DNA from: an uncultured Thalassotalea sp.
GTDB taxonomy: Bacteria; Pseudomonadota; Gammaproteobacteria; Enterobacterales; Alteromonadaceae
Length of the DNA stretch: 64,000 nucleotides
Direction: 5' to 3'
Assembly: GCA_947492575.1 (NCBI GenBank)
Contig: CANLNK010000002.1
Coordinates: forward strand, 655,304 to 719,303
Shown here: piece after piece, positions 8,340 to 17,120 of the stretch
Numbering within the stretch: the stretch's first letter is position 1
Layout: each line of letters starts with the position of its first letter
The notes under the pieces: generated by a model
Told to the model about the DNA's origin: nothing
The model's input: only the letters and a program-made list of their open reading frames with translations
The model's database searches: none
Translations under genes and position numbers: made by a program

Positions 8340-10241
8340 CTAAAGCGAGTAGCTAATACCAAAGTACGCCGCTCGACCTTGCGTGTTATAGTTGTATGCA
8401 GTGTTGTACTCTTCATCCAACGCATTGCTAATGCGTGCATTAACGTTCAACTTGTCAGTAATTGGGTAGCTAGCAGATAAGTTAATTAAGTGATAACTAT
8501 CTAACTTGATGTCACCTAAAATCCAGTCGCTATCCATACGGCTGCCTTTGAACTGATACTCAAGGTATAAATCAACGTCACCAATTTGCGTATCGAATTG
8601 ATAGCTCACCTGTTCTTTGGCACGACGAATAAGCTGTTTGCCTGTTGCTTTGTCTTCAGTGTCGACATAAGTCAGGCTGATCTGATGCTGACCACCAAAC
8701 CCTTGATAGCTGGCAATTAAATCGGCACCTTTGATTTCAACATTATCAACGTTTTCAGGCTTGTAAAAGAAATTGGCGTCTGGCTCCCATGCAATCAGAT
8801 TTTCTACGTCTGTCTTATAAGCATTAAAAGCAATATCAATACCTGAAACTGAAGTCTCTGCCACTAACTCGATGGTATCTGATGTCTCAGCGACTAAATC
8901 TGGGTTGCCCGACGAAAATGCACTTGCAGGGTAGTAAAGGTCATTGAATGTAGGCGCTTTAAATGCTGTACCTAGGTTAAGTGCAATACGTGTATCATCA
9001 GTTAGCTGGTAACCTGCACCTAAATTGTAACTGGTTTCACTGTCAACATTCTCGACATCATCATAGCGCACTGCAACTTCAGCAATCACCTTATTTTTGT
9101 TATAAAGAGCATGGGCAAATACACCTAATACATCGCGTTCATCTTCCGCAAAAATCGTCGTCGTATTAATACGTTCTTGGTAATAGTCAGTACCTAAGTT
9201 GAACTGCAAATGAGGGAAGACTTGGCTGTGGTTAAGCACTGAAAACTGATCGCGCTTGGTTTCAAACGTCGTCCAAAATAGTTCATCTGTACCGTCTTTG
9301 AAGTTCAACGCGTAATCGCGATTCTGACCTACAGAAAATATCGTGCTGTTTTGCACGTGACCAATAATTTGCTCGTACGTACCACGCACTAACCATACAT
9401 GGTTACGCGTCTCAGTTTCATTATTGCCGCCGTAAGCATTGTCATATTCAGCTTCGCCATGATCAACACGGGCCATCCAGTCCATAGAGAACTGCTCAGT
9501 GATTTTCTGCTGACCTTTAATCGCGACGGAGTCGTTGTCAAAACCGTCATTGTCTTCTTCGGCTGATTGCAACACGTCGAAGCCTTCGCTCTCTTCGTGG
9601 TTTAGGGTAATACTTGTGTAGCCGTCACCATGCGTAAGACCAGCACCTGCTTTAAGCTGTAAATAATCGTCAGCACCGACAGTAGCACCGGCGAAATATT
9701 CGTTGCCTTGTAATTGGCGCGTAAAGATTTGAACTACACCGCCAATCGCGTCAGAACCCCAAATAGCTGCTCTAGGTCCTTTTAGGATTTCGATACGTTC
9801 GATAAGCTCTGGCGCAATAATTTGTGTATTGGTAGAGCCTAGGCTTGCAGAACTTACACGAACGCCATCGACAAGCACTAAGGTATGGTTTGAATTAGCG
9901 CCACGCACAAATAGTGAAGCGTTTTGGCCACGACCACCTTGGCTACTAATATCTAAGCCCGATACAGTTGCCAAAATATCGCTTACTGATTTCGCTTGAA
10001 TACGTGCGATTTCCGCCTGCGTAATAACTTGCACAGTCGCTAGTGCATTTTCTATTGATAAAGGCGCACGTGTTGCAGTAACCGTAATAGTTTCATCGGC
10101 AGTTTGATTTGCATTTACCGTAGCTGACAGCGACGCAGCGACGATAAGGCTTAATGCCGATTGTTTAGAGACAGATAGTTTGAAGAAAGATTGCTCAGAG
10201 ACAGATCGTCTAGAGAATGTGTTTACTTTGTTATTTTTCAT
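8340..10241 (-). CDS. btuB: TonB-dependent cobalamin outer-membrane receptor
   Basis: A 633-residue outer-membrane receptor. Signal peptide (about residues 1-44, cleavage near VNANQ), TonB box-like DETITVTATR, plug domain (VSGLDISSQGGRGQNASLFVRG, then LVLVDGVR and GPRAAIWGSDAIGGVVQI), then a 22-strand-type barrel ending in an aromatic-rich strand with a terminal Leu. An upstream in-frame start at 10265 is possible, but ATG 10241 has AGAGGAAAT just before it and is preferred. It is assigned to vitamin B12 because a cobalamin riboswitch lies directly upstream and btuF/cobO/cobQ/btuCD follow the same orientation. Confidence 0.92.
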   Translation of the reverse strand: MKNNKVNTFSRRSVSEQSFFKLSVSKQSALSLIVAASLSATVNANQTADETITVTATRAPLSIENALATVQVITQAEIARIQAKSVSDILATVSGLDISSQGGRGQNASLFVRGANSNHTLVLVDGVRVSSASLGSTNTQIIAPELIERIEILKGPRAAIWGSDAIGGVVQIFTRQLQGNEYFAGATVGADDYLQLKAGAGLTHGDGYTSITLNHEESEGFDVLQSAEEDNDGFDNDSVAIKGQQKITEQFSMDWMARVDHGEAEYDNAYGGNNETETRNHVWLVRGTYEQIIGHVQNSTIFSVGQNRDYALNFKDGTDELFWTTFETKRDQFSVLNHSQVFPHLQFNLGTDYYQERINTTTIFAEDERDVLGVFAHALYNKNKVIAEVAVRYDDVENVDSETSYNLGAGYQLTDDTRIALNLGTAFKAPTFNDLYYPASAFSSGNPDLVAETSDTIELVAETSVSGIDIAFNAYKTDVENLIAWEPDANFFYKPENVDNVEIKGADLIASYQGFGGQHQISLTYVDTEDKATGKQLIRRAKEQVSYQFDTQIGDVDLYLEYQFKGSRMDSDWILGDIKLDSYHLINLSASYPITDKLNVNARISNALDEEYNTAYNYNTQGRAAYFGISYSL

Positions 10242-10285
10242 ATTTCCTCTGCTTATGGAGCCCACCGCACCATATTGGTAGATTA

Positions 10286-10388
10286 CTTAGCGGCTAAGGT
10301 AATCGGACTTTCAGAGCACTTACGTTGCCCAAAATCACCGTTGCGGGGGCAGTACAAGATTTTCACTTGTTTCCCCTTAACTGCTAAA
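10286..10388 (-). ncRNA. Cobalamin riboswitch upstream of btuB
   Basis: On the minus strand the conserved core is visible: GGGGAAACAAGTGAAAATC, then ACTGCCCCCGCAACGGTGA, then the B12-box-like AAAGTCCGATTACC. A P1 helix can be drawn between 10375-10385 and 10289-10299 (about 9 of 11 pairs). It starts about 20 bp after the btuF stop codon, so btuB could be reached by read-through as well as by its own promoter. Binding adenosylcobalamin normally turns the downstream gene off. Confidence 0.9.
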
Positions 10389-10410
10389 ACTTGTAATAAG
10401 TAGAGACTTA

Positions 10411-11427
10411 CTACCCTCTTACCCTGAACGCATCAATTTGCTGGCACATATCTACCAACCCATTGATCATATTTGGGCTAAACCTATGCATCACATCACC
10501 ATTGACATGAATAATTTGAGATTTGGCAACGGCAGGTATCGCCTGCCAGTCTTGCCATATATCAAGCGGTTGCTTGTTTTCACTATGAGCGTCAGGAATG
10601 GCGATCACATCCGGCGCTGTCACTAGTACATTTTCGATACTCACTTGTGGCGCTGTTGTTGGGCTATCCGCAAATACATTCTCAGCGTTGCAGTGACTAA
10701 TTAAATCATTGATCCAACTATCTTTATTAATAGTCATCAATGGCTGTGACCACAATGAATAAAATACTTTAAGTGTTGCTTTAGGCGCGTATTGCTGGCG
10801 GATATCAGACAGCGAATTGGTAAAGTTGTCAGCAATGGCTTGAGCACTTTTCTGCCTACCGGTCCATTGGCCTAACTGTACAATTGTCGATGCGACATCT
10901 TTTAGCCGTTTCGTTGCTAATGCCTTCACATTTAACCCAAGTTCTTGCATCTTTGCGAGATCTTGCGCCTGGTTCCCTCCTTGCCAAAAGAGAATTAAGT
11001 CGGGGTTTAATAACAGCAGCTTTTCAATACTGATACCTTGATGACCACCAATACGTGGAATCTGTTTCGCCGCTTCAGGGTGGTTGGCATATTCCACTGT
11101 CGCCACAATATCGTCACCAGCACCAATGGCGTAAAGCATCTCAACCAAATGTGGGGCCAATGCGACTATGCGCATGGTGCCAGCATCAGACTCAGTAACT
11201 TCTGGCTTAGCAACTTCATACTTGGTAACTTCAGGCTTAGCAGTTCCCGTGGGCTGTTCCATTTGTGACACATCGCTTGCAAGTGCGCCACTATCACTAG
11301 TGTCGGCAGCCTTGGCTTCCCCTAGCGATAAAATCGCCACCATGAATAAAACCATCACGTTTGCTAACCAAGTTCGAGCCAATTTGCAGTGCTGACTGAT
11401 GGTTGCTGATAGATAGTTACCAAACAT
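10411..11427 (-). CDS. btuF: Periplasmic cobalamin-binding protein, BtuF-like, ABC transporter
   Basis: A 338-residue protein with an N-terminal hydrophobic segment (about residues 20-40, ending GEAKA). A linker of about 45 residues with a repeated KPEVT motif follows, then a helical-backbone type III solute-binding domain (RIVALAPHLVEMLYAIGAGD, then PRIGGHQGISIEKLLLLNPDLIL). It should bind corrinoid in the periplasm and deliver it to BtuCD. The linker is unusual; E. coli BtuF is about 266 residues. The start ATG overlaps the cobO stop as TAATG, so translation is coupled. FhuD/FecB-type siderophore binding is the alternative, but context argues for cobalamin. Confidence 0.85.
   Translation of the reverse strand: MFGNYLSATISQHCKLARTWLANVMVLFMVAILSLGEAKAADTSDSGALASDVSQMEQPTGTAKPEVTKYEVAKPEVTESDAGTMRIVALAPHLVEMLYAIGAGDDIVATVEYANHPEAAKQIPRIGGHQGISIEKLLLLNPDLILFWQGGNQAQDLAKMQELGLNVKALATKRLKDVASTIVQLGQWTGRQKSAQAIADNFTNSLSDIRQQYAPKATLKVFYSLWSQPLMTINKDSWINDLISHCNAENVFADSPTTAPQVSIENVLVTAPDVIAIPDAHSENKQPLDIWQDWQAIPAVAKSQIIHVNGDVMHRFSPNMINGLVDMCQQIDAFRVRG
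11195..11242 (-). repeat. 30-bp period repeat in the btuF linker
   Basis: Two 18-bp copies differing at one base (11195-11212 and 11225-11242) with period 30. In frame, they encode the repeated AKPEVT segment of the linker between signal anchor and binding domain. Confidence 0.8.
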
Positions 11428-12041
11428 TAATAATCAAATCCTTTTTGCGCCATAATGCCAGCTTCAAACGCATGCTTAACATTGCGTACCTCGCTCACAG
11501 TATCGGCTAAATCTGTCAATTTGCGATGTGCAGCACGACCTGTAACGACAAGGAACTGATGACTTGGCCTATTCTTGATAGCTTCAATCACCTCATCTGT
11601 ATCTAGATAGTCGTAGCTAAGCATGTAGGTCAATTCATCAAGCAATACCATGTCGATGCTGTCATCGCTTAAGTACTGTTTGGCGGATTGCCATGCCTTT
11701 TCTGCGGCGGCAATGTCCGATTCTCGGTTTTGTGTTTCCCACGTAAACCCCGTTGCCATCACGTCAAATGTGACACCAAGCTTTTCCAGGACATCGCGTT
11801 CACCACAGCCCCAAGTACCTTTGATAAATTGCACTACGGCACACTTTAATCCATGACCAACTGCGCGAGTAACAGTGCCAAAGCCCGCGGTACTTTTACC
11901 TTTACCATTACCGGTAATGACCTGAAAAATCCCACCTTCAGATTTCGCGTTTGCCACTTTTTCATCCACTTTTTCTTTCAAGCGTTGTTGGCGTGCTTTA
12001 TGGTTGTCATTTTTGCGCTGGTCGTGATTATTATCGGCCAT
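11427..12041 (-). CDS. cobO: Cob(I)yrinic acid a,c-diamide adenosyltransferase
   Basis: A 204-residue CobA/CobO/BtuR-type enzyme that transfers the adenosyl group of ATP to cob(I)alamin or its precursors. The P-loop TGNGKGKSTAG is at about residues 44-54, with FIKGTWGCGE, VLLDELTYML and VVTGRAAH downstream, all family signatures. The N-terminus is charged and variable, as is usual. ATG at 12041 is three bases after the cobQ stop, with GAGGAG overlapping the end of cobQ as ribosome site. BtuR and CobA are equivalent E. coli/Salmonella names. Confidence 0.95.
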   Translation of the reverse strand: MADNNHDQRKNDNHKARQQRLKEKVDEKVANAKSEGGIFQVITGNGKGKSTAGFGTVTRAVGHGLKCAVVQFIKGTWGCGERDVLEKLGVTFDVMATGFTWETQNRESDIAAAEKAWQSAKQYLSDDSIDMVLLDELTYMLSYDYLDTDEVIEAIKNRPSHQFLVVTGRAAHRKLTDLADTVSEVRNVKHAFEAGIMAQKGFDY

Positions 12042-12044
12042 GCG

Positions 12045-13511
12045 TTACTCCTCAAAAATATCGATAATCTTTTCTATCGCCAGATGTCGTTCACACACTC
12101 GGGCGAGTCGTTCAAGTTGTTGCTCTCTGTGCTCGTCTAAATCAACTGCAGCAACTGTCGTTTCAGGCTTTACCCAATGCAGCAAAGCTTGCGTCATCTC
12201 AGGCTTGTCAAACAAGCCATGCAAGTAAGTGCCTGCTATCTGCTCATCCTCAGATATAAAGCCATCAGGGGATTTGCCAATAAACGCAAAGGGACGTTCC
12301 AAAGCAGGGCCTTGGCTTTGGCCGCAATGAATTTCATAACCGCTAAATTCTACTGTTGATGATTGGCTTTCATTGAACGCTACCAAGGTCGCTGATACCT
12401 GAGTAAGCGCCTTATCTGCTGTTAATGTCGTAGTAAATTCAGCCAGTGATAAGCCTTCGATTTGCGCTTGGCTTGACTCAATACCCAGCGGATCGTAAAT
12501 GGCACGCCCTAACATTTGATAACCCCCGCAAATACCCAAAACTTTCCCGCCATAGCGTAAATGCCGTCTAATCTGCTTTGCCCAGCCTTGCTGATTAAGA
12601 AAGTTAAGATCGCCAATCACATTCTTTGAACCTGGCAAAATAATGAGATCTGCAGCTGGTAGCTCTTCACCAACCCTGACATACACCAAGTTAACCGCTG
12701 GGTTTAATCGCAAACTATCAAAGTCGGTATGATTGGAAATATGTGGCAAGAGTAAAACGGCAATATCGACTTCCGCATTTTCGGTCACATTGGCAAAGCT
12801 GAGGGCGTCCTCTGCATCAAGTGATAAATCATGCAGGTATGGCAACACACCAAGCACAGGCTTTCCAGTTTCGTTTTCTAGCCAATCAAGGCCCGACTGC
12901 AACAAGCCGATGTCGCCGCGAAAGCGATTAATGACAAAGCCTTTCACTCTGGCTTGTTCCGACGGAGACAAAAGTGCAAGCGTGCCGACTAAATGCGCAA
13001 ATACACCGCCTTTGTCGATATCCGCAATAATGATAACTGGGCAATCTACAGCCTCAGCAAATCCCATGTTAGCTATATCATTTTCTCTCAGGTTGATCTC
13101 GGCTGGGCTACCAGCGCCTTCAACGACAAGCCAGTCAAACTCATTGCTTAATTTCTGGTGAGACGTCAGCACCGCCTGCATCGCGACTTTTTTGTAATCG
13201 TGATAGCCAGCAGCTTCCATATTAGTAATCGCCTTACCATGAACAATTACCTGCGCACCTGTGTCTGAATTCGGCTTGAGCAAAATGGGATTGAAGTGCA
13301 CTTGAGTTGGCACTTTTGCAGCAATGGCTTGCAGTGCCTGCGCTCGTCCTATTTCGCCGCCATCGTCAGTTACTGCACTGTTTAATGCCATATTCTGGGG
13401 TTTGAATGGAGCTACACTTTCACCGCGATTAGCAAACACTCGACATAAACCTGCCACCAGCGTACTTTTGCCAGCGTCAGAGGTAGTGCCTTGAACCATT
13501 ATGGTTTTCAC
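12045..13511 (-). CDS. cobQ: Cobyric acid synthase (glutamine-dependent)
   Basis: A 488-residue CobQ/CbiP enzyme that amidates the b, d, e and g carboxyls of adenosylcobyrinic acid diamide using glutamine and ATP. The N-terminal dethiobiotin-synthetase-like P-loop is [12 protein letters not shown] (residues 5-16). The C-terminal class I glutamine amidotransferase carries the Cys in [11 protein letters not shown] and a late His in GTYLHGLF. Length matches E. coli-type CbiP (about 480-510). No cobU, cobS, cobT or cbiB is in the window, so the rest of late cobalamin synthesis or salvage must lie elsewhere if present. Confidence 0.95.
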   Translation of the reverse strand: MKTIMVQGTTSDAGKSTLVAGLCRVFANRGESVAPFKPQNMALNSAVTDDGGEIGRAQALQAIAAKVPTQVHFNPILLKPNSDTGAQVIVHGKAITNMEAAGYHDYKKVAMQAVLTSHQKLSNEFDWLVVEGAGSPAEINLRENDIANMGFAEAVDCPVIIIADIDKGGVFAHLVGTLALLSPSEQARVKGFVINRFRGDIGLLQSGLDWLENETGKPVLGVLPYLHDLSLDAEDALSFANVTENAEVDIAVLLLPHISNHTDFDSLRLNPAVNLVYVRVGEELPAADLIILPGSKNVIGDLNFLNQQGWAKQIRRHLRYGGKVLGICGGYQMLGRAIYDPLGIESSQAQIEGLSLAEFTTTLTADKALTQVSATLVAFNESQSSTVEFSGYEIHCGQSQGPALERPFAFIGKSPDGFISEDEQIAGTYLHGLFDKPEMTQALLHWVKPETTVAAVDLDEHREQQLERLARVCERHLAIEKIIDIFEE

Positions 13512-13562
13512 TGTGCGTTTCTCACTGATTTTTTAATCAAATTATTCACGAAATTAACTACT

Positions 13563-14636
13563 CTATTTCAACCCTTGACGCTGACGTGCGTATAATAAGG
13601 TTAAGAAGAAAATGCTTCCCACAAGCCCAGTAATAATACCGACAGGTAATTCTTCGTTTGCCATGAATACGCGAGAAATCACATCAACCCACACCATAAA
13701 AACACCACCTAACAAGCAAACGATACAAGGGGTTAACCCATGAGACTGAGATATCATCAAACGCACAATATGTGGGATCATCAGTCCAACAAAGCCAATA
13801 CCACCGCTCACCGCTACTAAGCTTGCGGTTAATAAAGAGCTCAAAACTAGCATCATCAGTCTGAAACGGTTGACGTTAACACCAAGGGTTATCGCGCTTT
13901 CATCACCTAGCAGTAATGCTGTCATTTGACGCCTAAATGCGGTCAATACAAGTAGCGCAACAATAAGTAAAACAAGCGGAAGAATAAGCTGTGACCAACT
14001 AGCGCGCGCAAAGCTTCCCATCGTCCAAAAGAGTACCGCGCTGATTGCTTGTGGATCGCTAAAATACAGGGTAATACTCGTCGCTGCGCTAAATAGGAAG
14101 GATAAGGCAACACCAGCTAACAACATGGTTTCAACCTGCCTCCCCATGACACTACCAGACACCAGTAATAACACCGACATAGACACTAAACTGCCAAGAA
14201 ATGCAGCTGCCGATAATGAAATGGCGTGACCCGCAATAGCAGCACTACCGCCAGCAAAAGCAACAAACAACACAACACCAACTGCAGCACCTGAAGAGAT
14301 GCCAAATAAATAAGGATCGGCTAAAGGATTCCGTGTCACCGTTTGCAACATTAAACCTGATAACGCCAAGCCGCCACCAGCAATAAAGGCCAGCAGGGTT
14401 CTTGGCATCCTTAGCTGCCAAATAATTTGTTCAACCAAAGGCTCTGCCCGTTCAGTGAAAATCGCAAGGCTCGCCAATGGTAAATTGATATCAGCAGCGC
14501 CAAAGGTAAGCGCCACGATCAGTGAATATGCAGTCAGAGGGAGTAATAGAACAAACAAAACCAGCGGCGTAATAAGACTCGCTAATGAACGCATAAAACT
14601 GCCATTTGAAGATGTCTTTTGAGCTCTACTAGTCAT
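13563..14636 (-). CDS. btuC: Cobalamin ABC transporter permease BtuC-like (FecCD family)
   Basis: A 357-residue FecCD-type permease with about ten membrane helices; GGGLALSGLMLQTVTRNPLADPYLFGISSGA is the conserved stretch after the second helix and GFVGLMIPHIVRL the coupling region near the C-terminus. An in-frame extension to 14681 is possible, but ATG 14636 overlaps the btuD stop by 8 bp (ATGACTAG) and has GGGA about ten bases upstream, so it is preferred. It works with BtuD and BtuF. Iron-siderophore permeases share the family; the riboswitch context decides for cobalamin. Confidence 0.88.
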   Translation of the reverse strand: MTSRAQKTSSNGSFMRSLASLITPLVLFVLLLPLTAYSLIVALTFGAADINLPLASLAIFTERAEPLVEQIIWQLRMPRTLLAFIAGGGLALSGLMLQTVTRNPLADPYLFGISSGAAVGVVLFVAFAGGSAAIAGHAISLSAAAFLGSLVSMSVLLLVSGSVMGRQVETMLLAGVALSFLFSAATSITLYFSDPQAISAVLFWTMGSFARASWSQLILPLVLLIVALLVLTAFRRQMTALLLGDESAITLGVNVNRFRLMMLVLSSLLTASLVAVSGGIGFVGLMIPHIVRLMISQSHGLTPCIVCLLGGVFMVWVDVISRVFMANEELPVGIITGLVGSIFFLTLLYARQRQGLK

Positions 14637-15468
14637 GGCCATTTTCCCGATAGCCATAGTAATACGTAATATGCGGGGCATCGACTTGCGGGTGACGATT
14701 CACCTCAGTGCAGACGTCAAAGACAGATGAAAGCATGTCGGTAGTAAGCACTTTGCGCGGCGCGCCATTCGCCACTAACTGCCCGTTATCAAGTATCAAT
14801 AAGTTATCGCACATGGCACTGGCTAAATTAAGGTCGTGAAACGAAGCAAGCACAGTGATACCTAATGACTTTGCTAGCTCCATAATTTGAATCTGATACT
14901 TCACATCTAAATGGCTCGTTGGCTCATCCATCACCAATAATTTAGGTTGCTGGACAATTGCTCTGGCAATCAATACACGTTGTTTCTCACCACCCGATAG
15001 CTGTTCAAATGCCTGCTCACGCTTGTCCAACATAGCCACTTGCTCAAGTGCAGCATTAATCTGGATAATTTCTTCTTTAGAGGTGCGATGCCAAACACTG
15101 CTTTTGGGTAATAGCCCAAGACCCACCACATCGGTGACCGATAGATTAAAATGAGCAGGACTTTCTTGTAAGACAACAGCGAGTGCTTTGGCATAATCTT
15201 TTTGGCGATATTGCCAAATATTCTTACCTTGGAAAAAAACGTTACCACTACTCGGCGATAGAAAGCGGTAGATACAGCGTAAGAGCGTCGATTTACCAGC
15301 GCCATTTGGGCCCAGTAAACCAACGAATTCTCCTTCAGCAATCGAAAAGCTAATATCTTGCAAAATGGCCTTTTCATTGGCGTGCCAATACAACTGCTCC
15401 ACCGAAAGTATCGGCGCAGAATCAAGCGATGTTGAGGCAGTAGTATGCACTATAGAGACCCTTACCAT
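14629..15468 (-). CDS. btuD: Cobalamin ABC transporter ATP-binding protein BtuD-like
   Basis: A 279-residue ATPase. Walker A GPNGAGKST (about residue 54), Q-loop VLQES, signature LSGGEKQR, Walker B LLVMDEPTSHLD and H-loop ASFHDLNLAS are all intact. It is the first gene after a cobalamin riboswitch. The Shine-Dalgarno-like GAGG lies in the loop of a perfect 10-bp hairpin that ends right at the ATG, so translation start is probably structurally controlled. Homology alone cannot separate it from FecE/FhuC-like ATPases; context points to vitamin B12. Confidence 0.9.
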   Translation of the reverse strand: MVRVSIVHTTASTSLDSAPILSVEQLYWHANEKAILQDISFSIAEGEFVGLLGPNGAGKSTLLRCIYRFLSPSSGNVFFQGKNIWQYRQKDYAKALAVVLQESPAHFNLSVTDVVGLGLLPKSSVWHRTSKEEIIQINAALEQVAMLDKREQAFEQLSGGEKQRVLIARAIVQQPKLLVMDEPTSHLDVKYQIQIMELAKSLGITVLASFHDLNLASAMCDNLLILDNGQLVANGAPRKVLTTDMLSSVFDVCTEVNRHPQVDAPHITYYYGYRENGHD

Positions 15469-15492
15469 TTATCTGAACCCTCGTTCAGATAA
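15469..15492 (-). promoter_or_regulatory. Start-site hairpin with Shine-Dalgarno sequence in its loop (btuD)
   Basis: Read on the minus strand: TTATCTGAAC, loop GAGG, GTTCAGATAA, then ATG. The stem is 10 bp and perfect, the tetraloop is the only good ribosome site, and the start codon abuts the stem. It is the likely output element of the riboswitch 95 bp upstream. Confidence 0.7.
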
Positions 15493-15523
15493 CGCAAGCG
15501 TAGAAAAACTCCATAGCAAAGCA

Positions 15524-15541
15524 CAGTGAATACATTCACTG
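15524..15541 (-). promoter_or_regulatory. Second perfect hairpin in the btuD leader
   Basis: CAGTGAAT, AC or GT, ATTCACTG: an 18-bp palindrome in the leader between the riboswitch P1 helix and the start-site hairpin. There is no T run, so it is not a terminator. It could be a protein operator or part of the switch. Confidence 0.6.
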
Positions 15542-15584
15542 AAGTGACAATGCCCGAGTAACCCGCTCGACTTGTTAATCGTAT

Positions 15585-15770
15585 GTGGTAAAGGTTGGTA
15601 TCCTGACTCTTAGCTTCTCGGTATGCGCCTTCCCAAACTCAATGAGATAGTACGACGTTACTTAAAGAATAATCGCTACTCATATACAAGTTCAGTGGCA
15701 TAGCATACTGCTCTAATTACAGTTGCGGGCACAGTTGAGGATTTTCACCTCATTCCCAAGTCTTTACCTT
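15585..15770 (-). ncRNA. Cobalamin riboswitch upstream of btuD operon
   Basis: On the minus strand: GGGAATGAGGTGAAAATCCTC, then AACTGTGCCCGCAACTGTAA, GCCACTG, and the B12 box AGAGTCAGGATACC near the 3' end. The P1 helix pairs 15762-15768 with 15587-15593. It is an excellent match to the class and more canonical than the copy before btuB. It should control btuD-btuC-cobQ-cobO-btuF. Confidence 0.95.
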
Positions 15771-15781
15771 GTGAAGCATGG

Positions 15782-15809
15782 ATTATCTAGAGTTACCAGA
15801 AAAAAGCAA
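15782..15809 (-). promoter_or_regulatory. Candidate promoter of the cobalamin operon
   Basis: Minus strand TTGCTT (15809-15804), 16-bp spacer, GATAAT (15787-15782). Transcription would begin near 15775, a few bases before the riboswitch P1 helix, which supports the call. Confidence 0.45.
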
Positions 15810-15870
15810 GTGCTAGGCCCAGCTAAAAATGGATAAGATATACTCACAAGGTTGTAGTTAGTGTGCAATG

Positions 15871-16488
15871 TTAACTTGCTTTCGACATTGCAGTTTCTGA
15901 GCCTGAATCTTTTTCCAACGTTTGAGATTCAATAATTGCGCCTCTGAGCGTTTGTTCAAACGAAGCGGGCGAGTCAAGGTTTAGCCATAACGTTTCGACC
16001 TGCTCAGGAAATGATGCCATACAGTTCTGATATGTCTGAGATTCTTTAAACACTAGCTCAATATTACCTGTATCACCCTGCCCTATCAGCAACTGCTCCT
16101 TATTTTCAGATTTTTTGAATTCCCCTAATGTGACTTTATCGATTTGATTGAGCGGAATACTAATAAAACTTAAAAAGCTGTTGTTGATAATCAGTTTGTC
16201 ATCATTGATATACACAGAATAACGTTTGGCCACACGGTAATTTGCGGTAAGAAACACAACGGTATAACAGATAATACTTGCCACAATAATTGCCACCAAC
16301 TCACTCCACATTGCAATGAGGTAGTAGCTTAGTGCGCCAATAGCAATACACGCTAGCATCACGAAAGCATAGTGCCAACGTTTAGCAGAATAGAGGTTTA
16401 AGTTTGCGATAGCGTCAACGTGACGACGGGAAAAACGCGGAATGGCATAGTACCAACTTGCTGGTTCCCAAGAAAACGTTAACGCCAT
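15871..16488 (-). CDS. Membrane protein of unknown function with two N-terminal helices
   Basis: A 205-residue protein. Two hydrophobic segments lie at about residues 40-62 and 64-85; the soluble C-terminal part (LIINNSFLSFISIPLNQIDKVTLGEF) resembles the membrane-proximal beta-rich domains of bPH/DUF-type proteins. I do not recognise a specific family. It follows the 146-residue membrane protein by 21 bp on the same strand, so the two form an operon. Confidence 0.7.
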   Translation of the reverse strand: MALTFSWEPASWYYAIPRFSRRHVDAIANLNLYSAKRWHYAFVMLACIAIGALSYYLIAMWSELVAIIVASIICYTVVFLTANYRVAKRYSVYINDDKLIINNSFLSFISIPLNQIDKVTLGEFKKSENKEQLLIGQGDTGNIELVFKESQTYQNCMASFPEQVETLWLNLDSPASFEQTLRGAIIESQTLEKDSGSETAMSKAS

Positions 16489-16509
16489 TGCTAAGCGTTT
16501 TTCATCGTC

Positions 16510-16950
16510 TTAGAATCGTTCTTGGGTATGAATACGAGGATCCCCTGACAGCTTCCTTGCCTGCCATAAACCTTTAATCACCATCGCCATTAAATAGAAT
16601 TCGATCAGCAGTAAAATGGCAATAATGGGGTAACGCACATAGCTAATAAATTCAAAATATTCTGCGATATTAGTGGGAAAGCTATAACGTGCACAAACAC
16701 ACGACAGTGAGAACACCAGCAACATTCGCCACGGTTTTAACTCACCCGCCTTAATCACCCAGATCCAATAAAGTAAGGGCAGAAACGCAAAGTAAGCAAA
16801 GGCCGCTGAAATAAGCATAACTTGCGAGATATCAGTCAGCAGAATACCCGTAGAAAAGTCGACGGTTTCAGGCAAGTATTGAAAACCTAGTACATATACC
16901 ACCAATGCGGTAACAAAAAAGTGAAGGCGTTTTTTAGTTGCAGTACGCAT
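16510..16950 (-). CDS. Small polytopic membrane protein of unknown function
   Basis: A 146-residue protein with four predicted membrane helices (about residues 9-24, 38-66, 74-92 and 100-125) and a basic C-terminal tail. No catalytic motif is visible. It is the upstream partner of the 205-residue membrane protein, and the pair appears to be one transcription unit. Function unknown. Confidence 0.7.
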   Translation of the reverse strand: MRTATKKRLHFFVTALVVYVLGFQYLPETVDFSTGILLTDISQVMLISAAFAYFAFLPLLYWIWVIKAGELKPWRMLLVFSLSCVCARYSFPTNIAEYFEFISYVRYPIIAILLLIEFYLMAMVIKGLWQARKLSGDPRIHTQERF

Positions 16951-17120
16951 GAATATCCCTATTAACTATTTATATTTTTAACTACAAGGACAAGAACACT
17001 TGACCGTTAAGCTTAAACATCTAGTCTGATATGCAGGGAATTTATTACAAACAATCCAAAATTAATTTCTGTAGGAAGGCTATCGCGTCAACTTGCTAGT
17101 GGCGATTTATTAACAGCAAC

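Noticed and set aside
12733-13161. 142-codon open frame antisense to cobQ
   Set aside because: It lies wholly inside the coding sequence of cobQ, has no ribosome site or recognisable protein, and results from the codon bias of the real gene.
15469-15541. Intrinsic terminator in the btuD leader
   Set aside because: Neither perfect hairpin is followed by a T run, so control by transcription termination at these hairpins is unlikely.
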